Source of the DNA: a virus | DNA length: 39,630 nucleotides | IMG/VR virus record: IMGVR_UViG_3300017971_000486 | Span: 1 to 39,630 of that record | Reading direction: 5' to 3' (one strand) | Part shown: one piece after another, positions 1 through 8,316 of the stretch | How positions within the stretch are numbered: position 1 is the stretch's first letter | Layout of the letters: each line of letters starts with the position of its first letter | The notes under the pieces: generated by a model | Told to the model about the DNA's origin: nothing | Databases searched by the model: none | Seen by the model: only the letters and a program-made list of their open reading frames with translations | Program-made: the position numbers and the translations under genes

Positions 1-840
1 CATGGAATAACTTCATTAGGTGAGACAGATACTTTTGCGTACTTTAAGAAAGCAGCAAGTGCTAGTGGTGGATTGAGGATAGATGGTGTAACTGAGGCTA
101 CTAGAGCCATTGATTTGGTAGGTAGTTGTACTAGTGAGGACACTACAAAGACTACAGGCAGTGCTGGTTGCATCACCCTCTGGGCGCAAACTAAGACAGG
201 GACTACCGTTACCAATATGGGGGCTAACGCTAATGTATTAGCTGTACGCAATTACGATACCTCTGTCTTACTCCTAGACGAAGACGGCGATCTCTACATA
301 GGTGGTAGTCTCTACAGTCTTGGCGACGTAGACACCTACATAGCTTTCCCTGGTAGTGACCAGATATATTTTTACTCTGGTGGGTCTGCTTTAGTTCTTA
401 TCAACACTGAAGGGCTTAAACTTGCAGACAGCATGAGTATCAATATAGACTCCGCCCCGAGTAGCGACCACAAAGCATCTGGTATCACTTGTGAAAAGAC
501 CGCTGGAGAGAATGTGGTATTTGGTGAAGTTTGCTACATGAAGTCGGATGGCAAACTGTGGAAGTGTGATGCAGATGCTGCTGCTAGTGTTATTGGTCTA
601 TATATGGCCTTAGAGACTGTTAACGCCGACACTACAGGTACATTCTTAAAACAGGGGTGGGTGCGTGATGATAGTTGGGCATGGACTGTGGGATCTAGGC
701 TATACTGCTCTACAACTGCTGGAGATATGACACACACTGCTCCAGCTGGCTCTGGAGATGCTGTTGTCTGTGTAGGATGGGCTGAAGGTGCGGATTATGT
801 CGCGTTCTTCCCAGACTGTACGATTGTGGAGGTAGCATAG
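1..840 (+). CDS. Tail appendage/fibre-like structural protein (5' partial)
   Basis: The reading frame is open from the first base, so the true start lies outside the window; a TTG at 73 is only an in-frame codon. About 279 residues are visible. The sequence is rich in Gly, Ser, Thr and Asp with short beta-strand-like stretches (for example DQIYFYSGGSALVLINTEG), a style typical of phage appendage or receptor-binding proteins. The C-terminal ~110 residues look like a separate small beta domain. The next gene's GTG overlaps this stop by one base, so the two are probably co-translated virion proteins. The exact family is not identified and the virion role is inferred from style and context. Confidence 0.7.
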   Translation, partial: HGITSLGETDTFAYFKKAASASGGLRIDGVTEATRAIDLVGSCTSEDTTKTTGSAGCITLWAQTKTGTTVTNMGANANVLAVRNYDTSVLLLDEDGDLYIGGSLYSLGDVDTYIAFPGSDQIYFYSGGSALVLINTEGLKLADSMSINIDSAPSSDHKASGITCEKTAGENVVFGEVCYMKSDGKLWKCDADAAASVIGLYMALETVNADTTGTFLKQGWVRDDSWAWTVGSRLYCSTTAGDMTHTAPAGSGDAVVCVGWAEGADYVAFFPDCTIVEVA

Positions 841-1403
841 TGGCGACTGAGACTCTTAGACCTGATTCAGATGTCACTAAGGAGTGGTACACTTCTGCTG
901 GGACTGATCATTACCTACTGGTAGACAATGGAGTTGGTACTCCTGTTGACACAGATTATATTGGTGCCGGTACCGACGGGAAGGTAGACAGATTTACACT
1001 AACCGCACCTAGTTTTAGCGGGATTTGTACTAGTATCCGTGTACAGGTCAGAGGGGCTAGATACACTAGTGGTGACTCTTTAGATATCGGAATATATGAC
1101 GCTGGTGGACAGATAGGATCGAACAAAACTATAACTAACGCTGTGCTATCAATAGATAATGTTTGGACAACTGCCTGGTCCGGACTCTCTAAATCTAATG
1201 CAGATATAGGAGGGCTGGAAGTCCAGTTAACAGGGAATATTGGTCCCAGCGGTGACTATATAGTATATGAGATTGACGTTGAGATCACCTACTCTTCTGG
1301 CCCGAGCGATATATCAGAGGTCAATGACGTTGCAGGTGGTAGTGTAGGAGAAATCAACGACGTATCTTGGAGTTCTGTAAGTGAAGTTAATGACGTCTCG
1401 TAG
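840..1403 (+). CDS. Beta-sandwich-like virion protein with C-terminal short repeats
   Basis: 187 residues starting at GTG 840, which overlaps the preceding TAG by one base (TAGTG). The body alternates hydrophobic and polar residues and ends around residue 150 in EIDVEITY, as expected for a jelly-roll or beta-sandwich domain. After it come three copies of a short motif: SEVNDV, GEINDV and SEVNDV, each about 11 residues apart. Repeats of this kind at the C-terminus of appendage proteins can act as linkers or docking tags. The gene is probably a tail or capsid appendage partner of the preceding gene. No specific family was recognised. Confidence 0.7.
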   Translation: MATETLRPDSDVTKEWYTSAGTDHYLLVDNGVGTPVDTDYIGAGTDGKVDRFTLTAPSFSGICTSIRVQVRGARYTSGDSLDIGIYDAGGQIGSNKTITNAVLSIDNVWTTAWSGLSKSNADIGGLEVQLTGNIGPSGDYIVYEIDVEITYSSGPSDISEVNDVAGGSVGEINDVSWSSVSEVNDVS

Positions 1404-1413
1404 GAGGTTTAAA

Positions 1414-1695
1414 ATGGCAAAACAACTATTTCCACCATGCGACAAGGTTCTGATCAAAACAGTGCAGATCAGTCGCAAGGAGAGTGAGGGAACCTGGACT
1501 AGCTACGCTGTCATCATGGGAGAGGCACAAGCAGCTGACGGTACGAAGCTCCAGGACATACACACCAAGATTCCTGTCGGTGTGAACGGTCCAGACCCTT
1601 GGGATCAGGACACTATAGAGAAGGATATAGAGGAAGTGGCCACGATTGTTAAGAACGCAGTCAAGGCCATCGAGGATGAACACACCATAGAATAG
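1414..1695 (+). CDS. Hypothetical phage protein, 93 aa
   Basis: ATG at 1414 is chosen over an earlier GTG because AGGAGG lies at 1402-1407 with ideal spacing. The product is small, mixed alpha/beta and soluble, with no signal peptide or membrane segment. The C-terminal third is an acidic helix. It sits between the appendage genes and a further small unknown gene, all in the same direction with short gaps, so it is probably part of the same late operon. The family was not recognised. Confidence 0.75.
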   Translation: MAKQLFPPCDKVLIKTVQISRKESEGTWTSYAVIMGEAQAADGTKLQDIHTKIPVGVNGPDPWDQDTIEKDIEEVATIVKNAVKAIEDEHTIE

Positions 1696-1703
1696 GAGAT
1701 CTT

Positions 1704-2027
1704 ATGAGGCTGGATGTAGGTTTAAGACTTAGGTTATTGGAACTCCTCCAGGGATACCAAGGGGGAGTGGTTGACCTTAAAGTGGTCAGGGACCTTACTG
1801 ACAAAGTTGGCTTAAGCGAAGAAGATTTCAAAAAATTTGGAGTAAAGGTAGCCGACAATAGGATAGTGTGGGACAGTACCGTAGAGGCTGAAAACATTGA
1901 AGTAGGCGACAAGGGCAGGGAGATAGTATGCGGCCTACTCAAGAAGAGGGATGAGGAGAAGACTCTTTCCGTTGCCGAACTACCTCTTTGGGAAATGTTC
2001 ATGGAGGAGGGAGCAGATGTCTCTTAG
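1704..2027 (+). CDS. Hypothetical phage protein, 107 aa
   Basis: Starts at ATG 1704, 8 bases after the previous stop, with AGGAG just upstream. The protein is charged and largely helical, beginning with a Leu-rich helix and ending in an acidic tail. Small proteins of this size and composition often sit next to packaging genes, but no family was recognised. Its 3' end overlaps the next gene by 11 bases, so translational coupling is likely. Confidence 0.7.
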   Translation: MRLDVGLRLRLLELLQGYQGGVVDLKVVRDLTDKVGLSEEDFKKFGVKVADNRIVWDSTVEAENIEVGDKGREIVCGLLKKRDEEKTLSVAELPLWEMFMEEGADVS

Positions 2028-2253
2028 GTTTGCCATCATCAAACACATAAGGACCCTGATTGGCAAGGAATGGGAGGATGTGGTTTTTGAGTATCGGGCC
2101 GAGAAGGTGTACGAAGAATTAACGTCCAATCTTTTAGCCGAGCTTCCGAAGAAACGTGTTTTTCTAAAACCAACAGATGTCGAGTATGCCTTTGAACGTG
2201 CCTGGGAGAAAACCATAAACGATTTCAAGAAGGTTACAGTAAGAATATTTTAA
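2017..2253 (+). CDS. Hypothetical phage protein, 78 aa
   Basis: ATG 2017 is preferred to an earlier in-frame ATG at 1951 because it follows GGAGGGAG directly and leaves only an 11-base overlap with the upstream gene. The product is a basic, helical protein with no membrane segment. It is the last gene before a palindrome and an intrinsic terminator, so it probably ends a transcript. Function unknown. Confidence 0.7.
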   Translation: MSLRFAIIKHIRTLIGKEWEDVVFEYRAEKVYEELTSNLLAELPKKRVFLKPTDVEYAFERAWEKTINDFKKVTVRIF

Positions 2254-2278
2254 ATAACATATAAGCGCTTAATGTTAT
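2254..2278. repeat. 25-bp near-perfect palindrome
   Basis: ATAACAT (2254-2260) is the exact inverse of ATGTTAT (2272-2278). Between them TAAGCGCTTA (2262-2271) is itself a perfect palindrome; a single unpaired A at 2261 is the only break. It begins directly after the stop codon at 2253 and lies six bases before the terminator stem. It could be a protein-binding operator, an RNA processing hairpin, or the first hairpin of a two-part terminator. Confidence 0.6.
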
Positions 2279-2283
2279 CTCAA

Positions 2284-2317
2284 AGACCCATTCTAGGAAA
2301 CCGGAGTGGGTTTTTTA
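2284..2317 (+). terminator. Intrinsic terminator before the packaging genes
   Basis: ACCCATTCTAGG (from about 2287) can pair with CCGGAGTGGGT (2301-2311), allowing a few G-U pairs, around a short A-rich loop. The stem is followed at once by TTTTTT (2311-2316). It separates the appendage and small-gene block from the packaging block. Confidence 0.7.
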
Positions 2318-2330
2318 TTGGAGGAAAATT

Positions 2331-2501
2331 ATGGCTAACTATGCAGTAGTGGACAAAGTAATAACCGGAACCCCGACAGTTGCCATGGCCGAGGCCGAGA
2401 CTTACATCGAAACCCTCGATGAAACAACTGGGGCGATTATTAGCCTCCAGGTTGTCGGGAACAACGAGTACATAACCATTTGCATTATTCACAAGGGGTA
2501 A
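2331..2501 (+). CDS. Small hypothetical protein, 56 aa
   Basis: An ATG at 2331 follows GGAGGAAAATT, a strong ribosome binding site, and opens a 56-codon frame ending TAA at 2499-2501. The product starts MANYAVVDKVITG, has a central helix and a beta-like end, and contains no membrane segment. Short phage proteins of this build (a strand, a helix, two strands) are common before terminase genes. The next start codon is 2 bases after the stop. Function unknown. Confidence 0.65.
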   Translation: MANYAVVDKVITGTPTVAMAEAETYIETLDETTGAIISLQVVGNNEYITICIIHKG

Positions 2502-2503
2502 TC

Positions 2504-2983
2504 ATGGCTAAGCCAGGCGGAAAGAGAAACAGCCAAAGAAAAGACGGTGGCAAGACAGAACATAGAACAGTTCACGCTGCTTGGCTTCAGGACATTCTTG
2601 GCGAGGCATTGCATCTGATTATGACCACGAGGGACACGAGAAAGCTCAGGAAGGTTCTCAATGACTCCTCGTGGAAGGTCAAGAAAGCAGTTATGGCTGA
2701 TGCCCTGGAGCAGGGCAACCTAACAAAAGCTAATGCCATTGCCACTTACATCCTCAACCTTACAGAGGTTAGGAAAGCGGCTGTTGAGAAAAATATTAAC
2801 GTAAACGAGAACGTTAGAGTTCTCATGGATGAGATAATTGATGCCGACTTCGAAATCCTCGAAAAAAGGGCCAGTCAGCTCAGGGAAGCTAAACGACTTA
2901 GAGCTGGAGCTGATAGAGCAGGAGATGATGCGTCAGGCACCGGAGAAGTACTTCTGGTGGAAGATGCTTCCGTACAAAAATAA
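2504..2983 (+). CDS. Putative terminase small subunit
   Basis: 159 residues from ATG 2504; an upstream in-frame start at 2480 would overlap the 56-aa gene and is less likely. The N-terminal ~20 residues are strongly basic (Lys, Arg, Gly), followed by several helices. This fits a DNA-binding small terminase, and the gene lies directly upstream of and overlaps the large terminase. No specific TerS motif was seen, so the call rests mainly on position and composition. Its 3' end overlaps the large terminase frame by up to 146 bases. Confidence 0.5.
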   Translation: MAKPGGKRNSQRKDGGKTEHRTVHAAWLQDILGEALHLIMTTRDTRKLRKVLNDSSWKVKKAVMADALEQGNLTKANAIATYILNLTEVRKAAVEKNINVNENVRVLMDEIIDADFEILEKRASQLREAKRLRAGADRAGDDASGTGEVLLVEDASVQK

Positions 2984-4463
2984 ACCTGAAAGATTTGCCG
3001 AGGAAATGCTCGGATTCATACCAACCGACCAGCAAAGGAGTTTTTTCAGGTCGATAGCCAACGGAACTCATGTTGCTGTAAAATCTGGTCATGGTACTGG
3101 GAAGACTGCAGCTGACGCTGTAACAATTATTTGGTGGATGCTAACCAGGGAGCATGCCAGGGTACCCTGCACGGCCCCGAGTGAGGCGCAGTTGAAGGAC
3201 GTTCTGTGGGCCGAGCTTTCAAAGTGGCACATGGAGCTGCATCCATTTTTTAGGGGTCTGTTTGTTGTAACCTCCGACAGATTTTATCACAAGGAGTACG
3301 ACAGAACCTGGTTTGCTGTAGCTAGAACAGCGAGAAAAGAGAAGCCTGAGGCCTTACAGGGTTTTCACTCTGGGAATCTTTTGTTCATGATCGACGAGGC
3401 CTCGGGTGTTGCTGAGGAGGTTTTCACGGTTGTTCGTGGAGCCCTAACCGAGGTTGGCAACCGCTGCGTGATGACATCGAACCCAACTAGAACGGTTGGG
3501 TTTTTTTATAACGCTTGCACACTTTGGGAGGATGACCCCTGGACAGTCCTCACCTTTAATGGGGAGGAGTCACCAAGGGTTAGCCCAGAGTTCGTCAGGC
3601 AGATAGCTATCGAGTTCGGTGAGGATTCTGACGTTTACCGGGTTCGGGTTCTTGGGGAGTTCCCTCTTCAGAGTGATTACACCTTAATACCAAAGCATTG
3701 GATAGAGGCCGCCCTCAAGAGGGAGGCTGATTACCCGAAGAAGCTTTCGAGAAACAAGTTCGATGCAGCCGGGGTAGACATTGCCAGGTACGGAGAGAAC
3801 AAGACGGTTTTTGTTTTGGTTAAAGGTATAAAGGTCGTCGGCATACTCTCCTACAGTAGGCAGAACACCATGAAAACAGCCGGGCAGATAGTGGGCCTGT
3901 GCAAGCGCATGAACCCCAACAACATTAAGATCGACGAAATTGGGGTTGGGGGCGGAGTTGTAGACAGGCTTTTAGAGCAAAACCTAGATGTGCATGGTGT
4001 TGACGTAAGTAGACCAGCCATAGAAAAAGATAAATTCGCAAACCTAAGAGCCGAGTATTACTGGAATTTAAGAACCAGATTTGAAGAGGGGAGTATATCC
4101 CTTAAGCCCATCGCAGTCCAGATGAGCAAGGCCGAGATCGTCAAGCTCATCGAGCAGCTCACTTCCATTCGCTATGAGTATGGTAGTAACGGAAAGGTGG
4201 CGATCTGGAGCAAGGAGAGAATGAGGCGTGAGGGGATAAAGTCTCCCGACGTAGCAGATGCAATGATGCTGGCTTTTGCTGAGTATTACCCGGAACTAAA
4301 ACCAAAGAGGCGAAAGACTTGGGGTGAAAAGTGGAGCGACAAACTCGAACAAACGATGCCTACAAATGTTCATGACACTTATGAGGACTATGCAAATGAC
4401 TTCTACAGGCGCTCACGTTACCCCATAACCGATGACGATCTTCTGGAGGACATGACATGGTAA
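2838..4463 (+). CDS. terL: Terminase large subunit (ATPase-nuclease)
   Basis: Packages phage DNA into the prohead. The N-terminal ATPase shows Walker A VAVKSGHGTGKT (residues 79-90) and Walker B LLFMIDEAS with D186/E187. The SNPTRT stretch near residue 216 fits the coupling motif of large terminases. The C-terminal RNase H-fold nuclease shows D314 (GVDIARYG), D366 (KIDEIGVGGG) and D471/D474 (SPDVADAM), the expected acidic set. At 541 residues it has a normal two-domain length. The start is uncertain: ATG 2838 gives a 146-base overlap with the upstream gene, while ATG 2925 would shorten it and follows AGGAG closely. The next gene overlaps the stop by 7 bases. Confidence 0.95.
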   Translation: MMPTSKSSKKGPVSSGKLNDLELELIEQEMMRQAPEKYFWWKMLPYKNKPERFAEEMLGFIPTDQQRSFFRSIANGTHVAVKSGHGTGKTAADAVTIIWWMLTREHARVPCTAPSEAQLKDVLWAELSKWHMELHPFFRGLFVVTSDRFYHKEYDRTWFAVARTARKEKPEALQGFHSGNLLFMIDEASGVAEEVFTVVRGALTEVGNRCVMTSNPTRTVGFFYNACTLWEDDPWTVLTFNGEESPRVSPEFVRQIAIEFGEDSDVYRVRVLGEFPLQSDYTLIPKHWIEAALKREADYPKKLSRNKFDAAGVDIARYGENKTVFVLVKGIKVVGILSYSRQNTMKTAGQIVGLCKRMNPNNIKIDEIGVGGGVVDRLLEQNLDVHGVDVSRPAIEKDKFANLRAEYYWNLRTRFEEGSISLKPIAVQMSKAEIVKLIEQLTSIRYEYGSNGKVAIWSKERMRREGIKSPDVADAMMLAFAEYYPELKPKRRKTWGEKWSDKLEQTMPTNVHDTYEDYANDFYRRSRYPITDDDLLEDMTW

Positions 4464-4747
4464 CAGAATTGATAATTGCTGGAATTTCTTTTGGAGTTGG
4501 GGTCCTGCAGACACTGGCCCTTGTTTTAGTCGGATACGGGCTAGGAAGGAAAAGCATGGGCCTAGATCCAGAGGTTGAACTTGTGCTTCCAAGGTTTAGA
4601 ACAGAGAGGCACTACAAGACCGAGGAAGAGAAAGTGGATGAACTGAGTGAGGATTATTTCAGTAAGGCCCTACTGTCTCCCGAAGAGGGCGGCCATGAGT
4701 TTCCAAGTGATGAAGAGTTGGCTTACATCAACAGGCACAGCAACTAA
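4457..4747 (+). CDS. Small single-pass membrane protein, 96 aa
   Basis: Starts at ATG 4457, overlapping the terminase stop. Residues about 4-30 form one hydrophobic segment (IIAGISFGVGVLQTLALVLV) followed by Gly, Arg and Lys. The rest is acidic and soluble. A single N-terminal membrane anchor with a cytoplasmic acidic tail is the simplest reading. Its place between terminase and portal is unusual for a membrane protein. Function unknown. Confidence 0.7.
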   Translation: MVTELIIAGISFGVGVLQTLALVLVGYGLGRKSMGLDPEVELVLPRFRTERHYKTEEEKVDELSEDYFSKALLSPEEGGHEFPSDEELAYINRHSN

Positions 4748-4758
4748 TAGGGGGAACA

Positions 4759-5268
4759 ATGATATTTAAAGAGATAGACATATTAGCCGGACTCAACGAA
4801 GACAACATTGAGGAAATCACAGACGTTGGTGAGGAAAGGCTGAGGGAAAAAGAGGAAAGCACAGACCAAGTGAACATCATATGTTTTCAGTGTAGGGATA
4901 GAGTGGGCTTTATAATTCCCGCAAGAACCGATCTTCCACTCAGGGGATACATGATCAACCCACACCCTGGTTGCGAGAATTGGCCGCTACCTCTAGATGA
5001 CGCTACCCCGCTGGAATTTGTTTGTCCTCATGCCCAAGAAGAAGGGCTGGATCAACACCTCTTCGTTCCATTAGTGGAGGGCAGGGCAGATCTAACAAAT
5101 TCATTCATGGATGAAAACCATGAATTTCATATAATCACTAAGGCTGCTGGTGAGTGCCCTTGTGGGTGCGGTGGAGTGGTGAGAGGAACCCGCAAATATG
5201 CAAAAGGTCTAGAATGTTACAGAAAACACCAGGCCAAGATGAGGGAAATAGAAGATGGAAACAATTAA
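4759..5268 (+). CDS. Zinc-binding hypothetical protein, 169 aa
   Basis: The protein has two clear cysteine clusters. C42-x2-C45 (ICFQC), with C72 and C89, could form one zinc site. The C-terminal CPCGCGG (C133, C135, C137) with C153 and H157 resembles small zinc motifs found in other phage proteins. The first ~35 residues are an acidic helix. The start is ATG 4759 after AGGGGG, and the 3' end overlaps the portal gene by 14 bases. A role in DNA or RNA binding, or as a portal partner, is possible but not shown. Confidence 0.75.
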   Translation: MIFKEIDILAGLNEDNIEEITDVGEERLREKEESTDQVNIICFQCRDRVGFIIPARTDLPLRGYMINPHPGCENWPLPLDDATPLEFVCPHAQEEGLDQHLFVPLVEGRADLTNSFMDENHEFHIITKAAGECPCGCGGVVRGTRKYAKGLECYRKHQAKMREIEDGNN

Positions 5269-7258
5269 GAAGGCCGTCAAGAAAGTGGGGGATGCTTTAT
5301 CGACAAAAAACAAGGAATCCCTCCAGTCAGACGAGAAACAGTTCGTGAAGTGCATAATCCCTCCAGATGGTCATGACAATGTGGGGCACTATGCCTTCTT
5401 CATATTGGGGGAAATTATAAAGGACAAGGACAAGAAGAAGCTCCCTCATAAATGGTTCCGCAACTACGAGCTTTTCAGGGCAAGACATTGGAGGAGTCAG
5501 GGATCGATAAAACTCTCAACTGTCAATTTAGTTTGGAACTATGTCACAAGAACTGTAAACCTTCTTACTGATAACAACCCAACTTTTGACATACACGCAG
5601 AGAATGATGACGTAGCTCAGACCATACATAAAGTGTCAAGGCACTGGTGGAACGAGACTGAGCAGCAAGATGTCTTGGCAGAAAGTATCACAACTGGCGA
5701 AATCAATGGCTGCGTTATTGAGAAAATAATTTTCAACCCCAGCCTCAATAACGGCTTTGGCGATGTCGAGGTAATATCGGTAGATCCGCACAATTTCGGG
5801 TTTTGGCCATTAAACGAGAAGCGTCCCAACAAGTGGGAGGCCGCCTTACACTATTACACGGTGCCAGTTAACCAGGCTCGGCGCAAGTGGCCACATATGG
5901 CTGAGTATATCACCGACGACAAGCTGTGGCGTGACAAGCTTGGTGAGCATAGGAGGGAGATCTTTGGTGGAACCACCAGGGGTATAGGTAAGGAATTTGG
6001 TGACTACGGTGTAGACCATGCCACTTTCACGGGGAACATACAGGCTGTTGCCAAGATGATGGGTGGCAAGGGAGAAGTGCTTATACTTGAGTTCTGGGTA
6101 AAAGACTTCACTACGATTGAGCGAGTGGTGGAACCTGCAAGGATGGTCTATGACGAAGAGAGTGATGAACTTATAAGCATACCGGAGAGGAAGGAGAGGG
6201 TGCCAAAGTACCCCGGTAATATCCGCTGTATCACATGTTGTAACGGTGGTGATATTGTGTTGAGCGATAGGCCCAACCCATCCATTAACCCAACAATTCC
6301 AGCGGAACTTGCTTCGTTGACGCACCTCTGGGATAAGTTCCCGTTCACTCTTACACAGTCAAATAAGGACATAGTTTCCCCTTGGGGGTTCAGCTCTATC
6401 GAGCAGCTAGAATCTATCAATTTCGAGATCGACAAGTGTCTTAGCCAGCTCAACCTGGCTAAGGACAAGGCAGTGAGGAGCCCGGTAATAAACCCGAAAG
6501 ACGCTCAGGTTCCGAATAGTCATTTTACCAACAACCCCGCAAAGGTGATTAATCCAAAGAATCACGTAGTTGCAAGCGCTATTCAACACATGAAGCCCCC
6601 CCCGGTACATCGTGACATAGAACACGTTATGTCGATCTATCGGGAGCTGTTCGACAAGATAAGTGGCCAGTTCGACATGACAGATCCCAACCTGGCCAAG
6701 GGCCGGATGGCGTACAAGACCGTGGCCACTATTATCGAGTCAATGCATACCATGCTGAGGGGAAAGATTCGAAGCTATGGAAAGATGATTAGAGACAGGG
6801 GCCGAATGTATCTGTCTCACGCAATGAATTGGTTCACAGAGGACAGAATGTTCTTTGTGGAGCGTGAGGGAGGGACAACTGAGTCCGGCTCCTTCGTGGG
6901 CAAGGATCTTATAATCCCGATGCACTTCTCAGTTGTGAGCGGTTCTACCATGCCGACCTCTCGCCTGCAGCAGCGTGAGGAGGCCCTTGAATTATTCAAG
7001 GCTGGCGCCGTAGACGTTAGAGAGCTTCTTGAGCGCCTTGACTGGCCGAACCGTGCCGAAGTCATACACCGTATGGAGCTTGGTCAGCTTGCTCCGATCA
7101 TGCAGAGGCTTGAGGCCCTCGGGGTAAATCCCGAAGTTATTGCAACTGTCCAGAAGATAGCCAACATGGATGAGTCTGAGTACAACGCAGTGGTTAACCA
7201 GATGAAAGAGGCACAGGCCGATAGTGCTGATCAGGGTAACCTAGCACCACCACAATAG
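5255..7258 (+). CDS. Portal protein
   Basis: 667 residues. The gene follows the large terminase and precedes scaffold and capsid genes, the expected place for a portal. The sequence matches large podovirus-type portals in style: a basic N-terminus, a long central wing and stem part, a helical segment with WGFSSIEQLESIN near residue 375, and an acidic Gln-rich helical C-terminus. The portal forms the dodecameric ring at one capsid vertex, binds terminase during packaging and later the tail. The start ATG 5255 overlaps the upstream gene by 14 bases. The family call rests on length, order and general pattern. Confidence 0.88.
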   Translation: METIKKAVKKVGDALSTKNKESLQSDEKQFVKCIIPPDGHDNVGHYAFFILGEIIKDKDKKKLPHKWFRNYELFRARHWRSQGSIKLSTVNLVWNYVTRTVNLLTDNNPTFDIHAENDDVAQTIHKVSRHWWNETEQQDVLAESITTGEINGCVIEKIIFNPSLNNGFGDVEVISVDPHNFGFWPLNEKRPNKWEAALHYYTVPVNQARRKWPHMAEYITDDKLWRDKLGEHRREIFGGTTRGIGKEFGDYGVDHATFTGNIQAVAKMMGGKGEVLILEFWVKDFTTIERVVEPARMVYDEESDELISIPERKERVPKYPGNIRCITCCNGGDIVLSDRPNPSINPTIPAELASLTHLWDKFPFTLTQSNKDIVSPWGFSSIEQLESINFEIDKCLSQLNLAKDKAVRSPVINPKDAQVPNSHFTNNPAKVINPKNHVVASAIQHMKPPPVHRDIEHVMSIYRELFDKISGQFDMTDPNLAKGRMAYKTVATIIESMHTMLRGKIRSYGKMIRDRGRMYLSHAMNWFTEDRMFFVEREGGTTESGSFVGKDLIIPMHFSVVSGSTMPTSRLQQREEALELFKAGAVDVRELLERLDWPNRAEVIHRMELGQLAPIMQRLEALGVNPEVIATVQKIANMDESEYNAVVNQMKEAQADSADQGNLAPPQ

Positions 7259-7266
7259 GAGTAATT

Positions 7267-7629
7267 ATGCCGCTGTACGATTACTGTTGTCATGAGTGTG
7301 AGATTATCACAGAGAAATTCCATAAGATGGACGTTGTACTTGATGTCGAATGTCCCGACTGTGGCGCCATGATGCAGAAGACAATCACTCTTGGCCATGG
7401 TGGAATCAAGGTGTCAGATCCCTCCTGGATTAAGGACATCAACGGCTTTATCAATGATCTGGAATTTGTCAGAGATGGCAAACAGGAAGAGATAACCACC
7501 AGGGATCAAGCAAGAAAGAGAATTGCTGAGTTGTACGCAGATCCCTTTCCTGTGCCCAAGGATGAACAAGAAGTGTCTGCAAATAAACGTGTAGCCACGC
7601 TAAGGCAGAGGTACACAGAGAGATTTTAG
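7267..7629 (+). CDS. FmdB-type zinc-ribbon protein
   Basis: The N-terminus MPLYDYCCHEC with C8-x2-C11 and C29-x2-C32 (ECPDCG) is the classic FmdB/CxxC_CxxC_SSSS zinc ribbon, known in bacteria as a putative regulatory domain. The remaining ~80 residues are helical and charged and not recognised. It starts 8 bases after the portal stop with AGGAG upstream. Versions next to phage portal genes are plausible assembly or DNA-binding factors; the role here is inferred only. Confidence 0.8.
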   Translation: MPLYDYCCHECEIITEKFHKMDVVLDVECPDCGAMMQKTITLGHGGIKVSDPSWIKDINGFINDLEFVRDGKQEEITTRDQARKRIAELYADPFPVPKDEQEVSANKRVATLRQRYTERF

Positions 7630-7638
7630 GAGGTTATT

Positions 7639-7956
7639 ATGTCTGATATGAAATCAAAAATGGTCAAAAAGCTTGTAGATCTAAGGAGGGCCAAGAAGAA
7701 GAACATGCCAGAGCCTATGGCCGTGGACTCCGAGAGGGAGAGGTATCCCTATGGGACGAGACTTTCCTTTAACGACGAAGAAGTAAAAAAGCTCGGCATC
7801 AAAAACCTCAAGGCCGGGGAGGAAGTTGAGGTAATGGGTATTGGCTCTGTTGATAGTGTTAACATAAGGGAGGAAGTCAAGGGAGGAAACAGGCACGACA
7901 TCTCAGTCCAGATAAAGAAGATGGTTGTGAGGCCAAGGAGGGGGAAAGGTGCCTAA
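7639..7956 (+). CDS. Capsid staple/stabilisation-like small protein
   Basis: 105 residues with a basic N-terminus followed by a compact beta domain containing YPYGTRLSFNDEEVKKLGI and a later AGEEVEVMGIGSVDSV stretch. This pattern recalls the small proteins called capsid staple or stabilisation proteins, encoded beside scaffold and capsid genes in several podovirus-like phages. If so, it binds between capsomers on the shell. The very basic C-terminus overlaps the next small gene by 8 bases. I recalled the family from pattern, not by alignment. Confidence 0.55.
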   Translation: MSDMKSKMVKKLVDLRRAKKKNMPEPMAVDSERERYPYGTRLSFNDEEVKKLGIKNLKAGEEVEVMGIGSVDSVNIREEVKGGNRHDISVQIKKMVVRPRRGKGA

Positions 7957-8086
7957 GTACAAAGGGGAAAGCAGAGACAAGTGGATGGATAAGTGCATTC
8001 CCAAGGTCGAGGCTGAGGGAAAGACTAAGTCTCAGGCCATAGGTAAATGCCTTGGCATGTTTAGAACCTATAGTAAGAAGAAATAG
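7949..8086 (+). CDS. Tiny conserved-type phage protein, 45 aa
   Basis: A GTG at 7949 follows AAGGAGGGGGAAAG and opens 45 codons to TAG 8084-8086. The product begins MPKYKGESRDKWMDKC and ends in a Lys-rich tail. Its spaced pattern W-x2-KC, EGK-x-KSQAIG-x-C resembles a short motif seen in other phages next to capsid genes (two Cys separated by a helix with an EGK..QA core). It overlaps the preceding gene by 8 bases. Function unknown. Confidence 0.65.
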   Translation: MPKYKGESRDKWMDKCIPKVEAEGKTKSQAIGKCLGMFRTYSKKK

Positions 8087-8095
8087 GGGGAAGTT

Positions 8096-8302
8096 ATGGC
8101 TAATACTATCTCTAGGGGTGGAACCCAGGTAGAAGATGAAAAAAGCTTTGTTAGACGGATGATCGAGAAGATCACCGGGTGGCGAGAGAAAAACAAAAAG
8201 AAGAAGCAAACCTATTATGGTTTAGGGCGACAGAGCATGAAAAACGTGAAAAAGAATGTGAAGAAACGTAGGGAAGCTCTGGAGCAAGTTGGTAACCCTT
8301 AA
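8096..8302 (+). CDS. Small basic hypothetical protein, 68 aa
   Basis: Starts at ATG 8096 with AGGGGGAAG upstream, 9 bases after the 45-aa gene. Residues 28-62 are very Lys/Arg-rich (many KK pairs). This could bind DNA or the acidic scaffold encoded just downstream. No family was recognised. It is one of three tiny genes between portal and scaffold. Confidence 0.65.
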   Translation: MANTISRGGTQVEDEKSFVRRMIEKITGWREKNKKKKQTYYGLGRQSMKNVKKNVKKRREALEQVGNP

Positions 8303-8316
8303 CAGTGAGGTGACTT

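Noticed and set aside
5846-6468. Two - strand frames (159 and 106 codons) opposite the portal gene
   Set aside because: Antisense to a long, well-supported gene, with no start signals or domain pattern.
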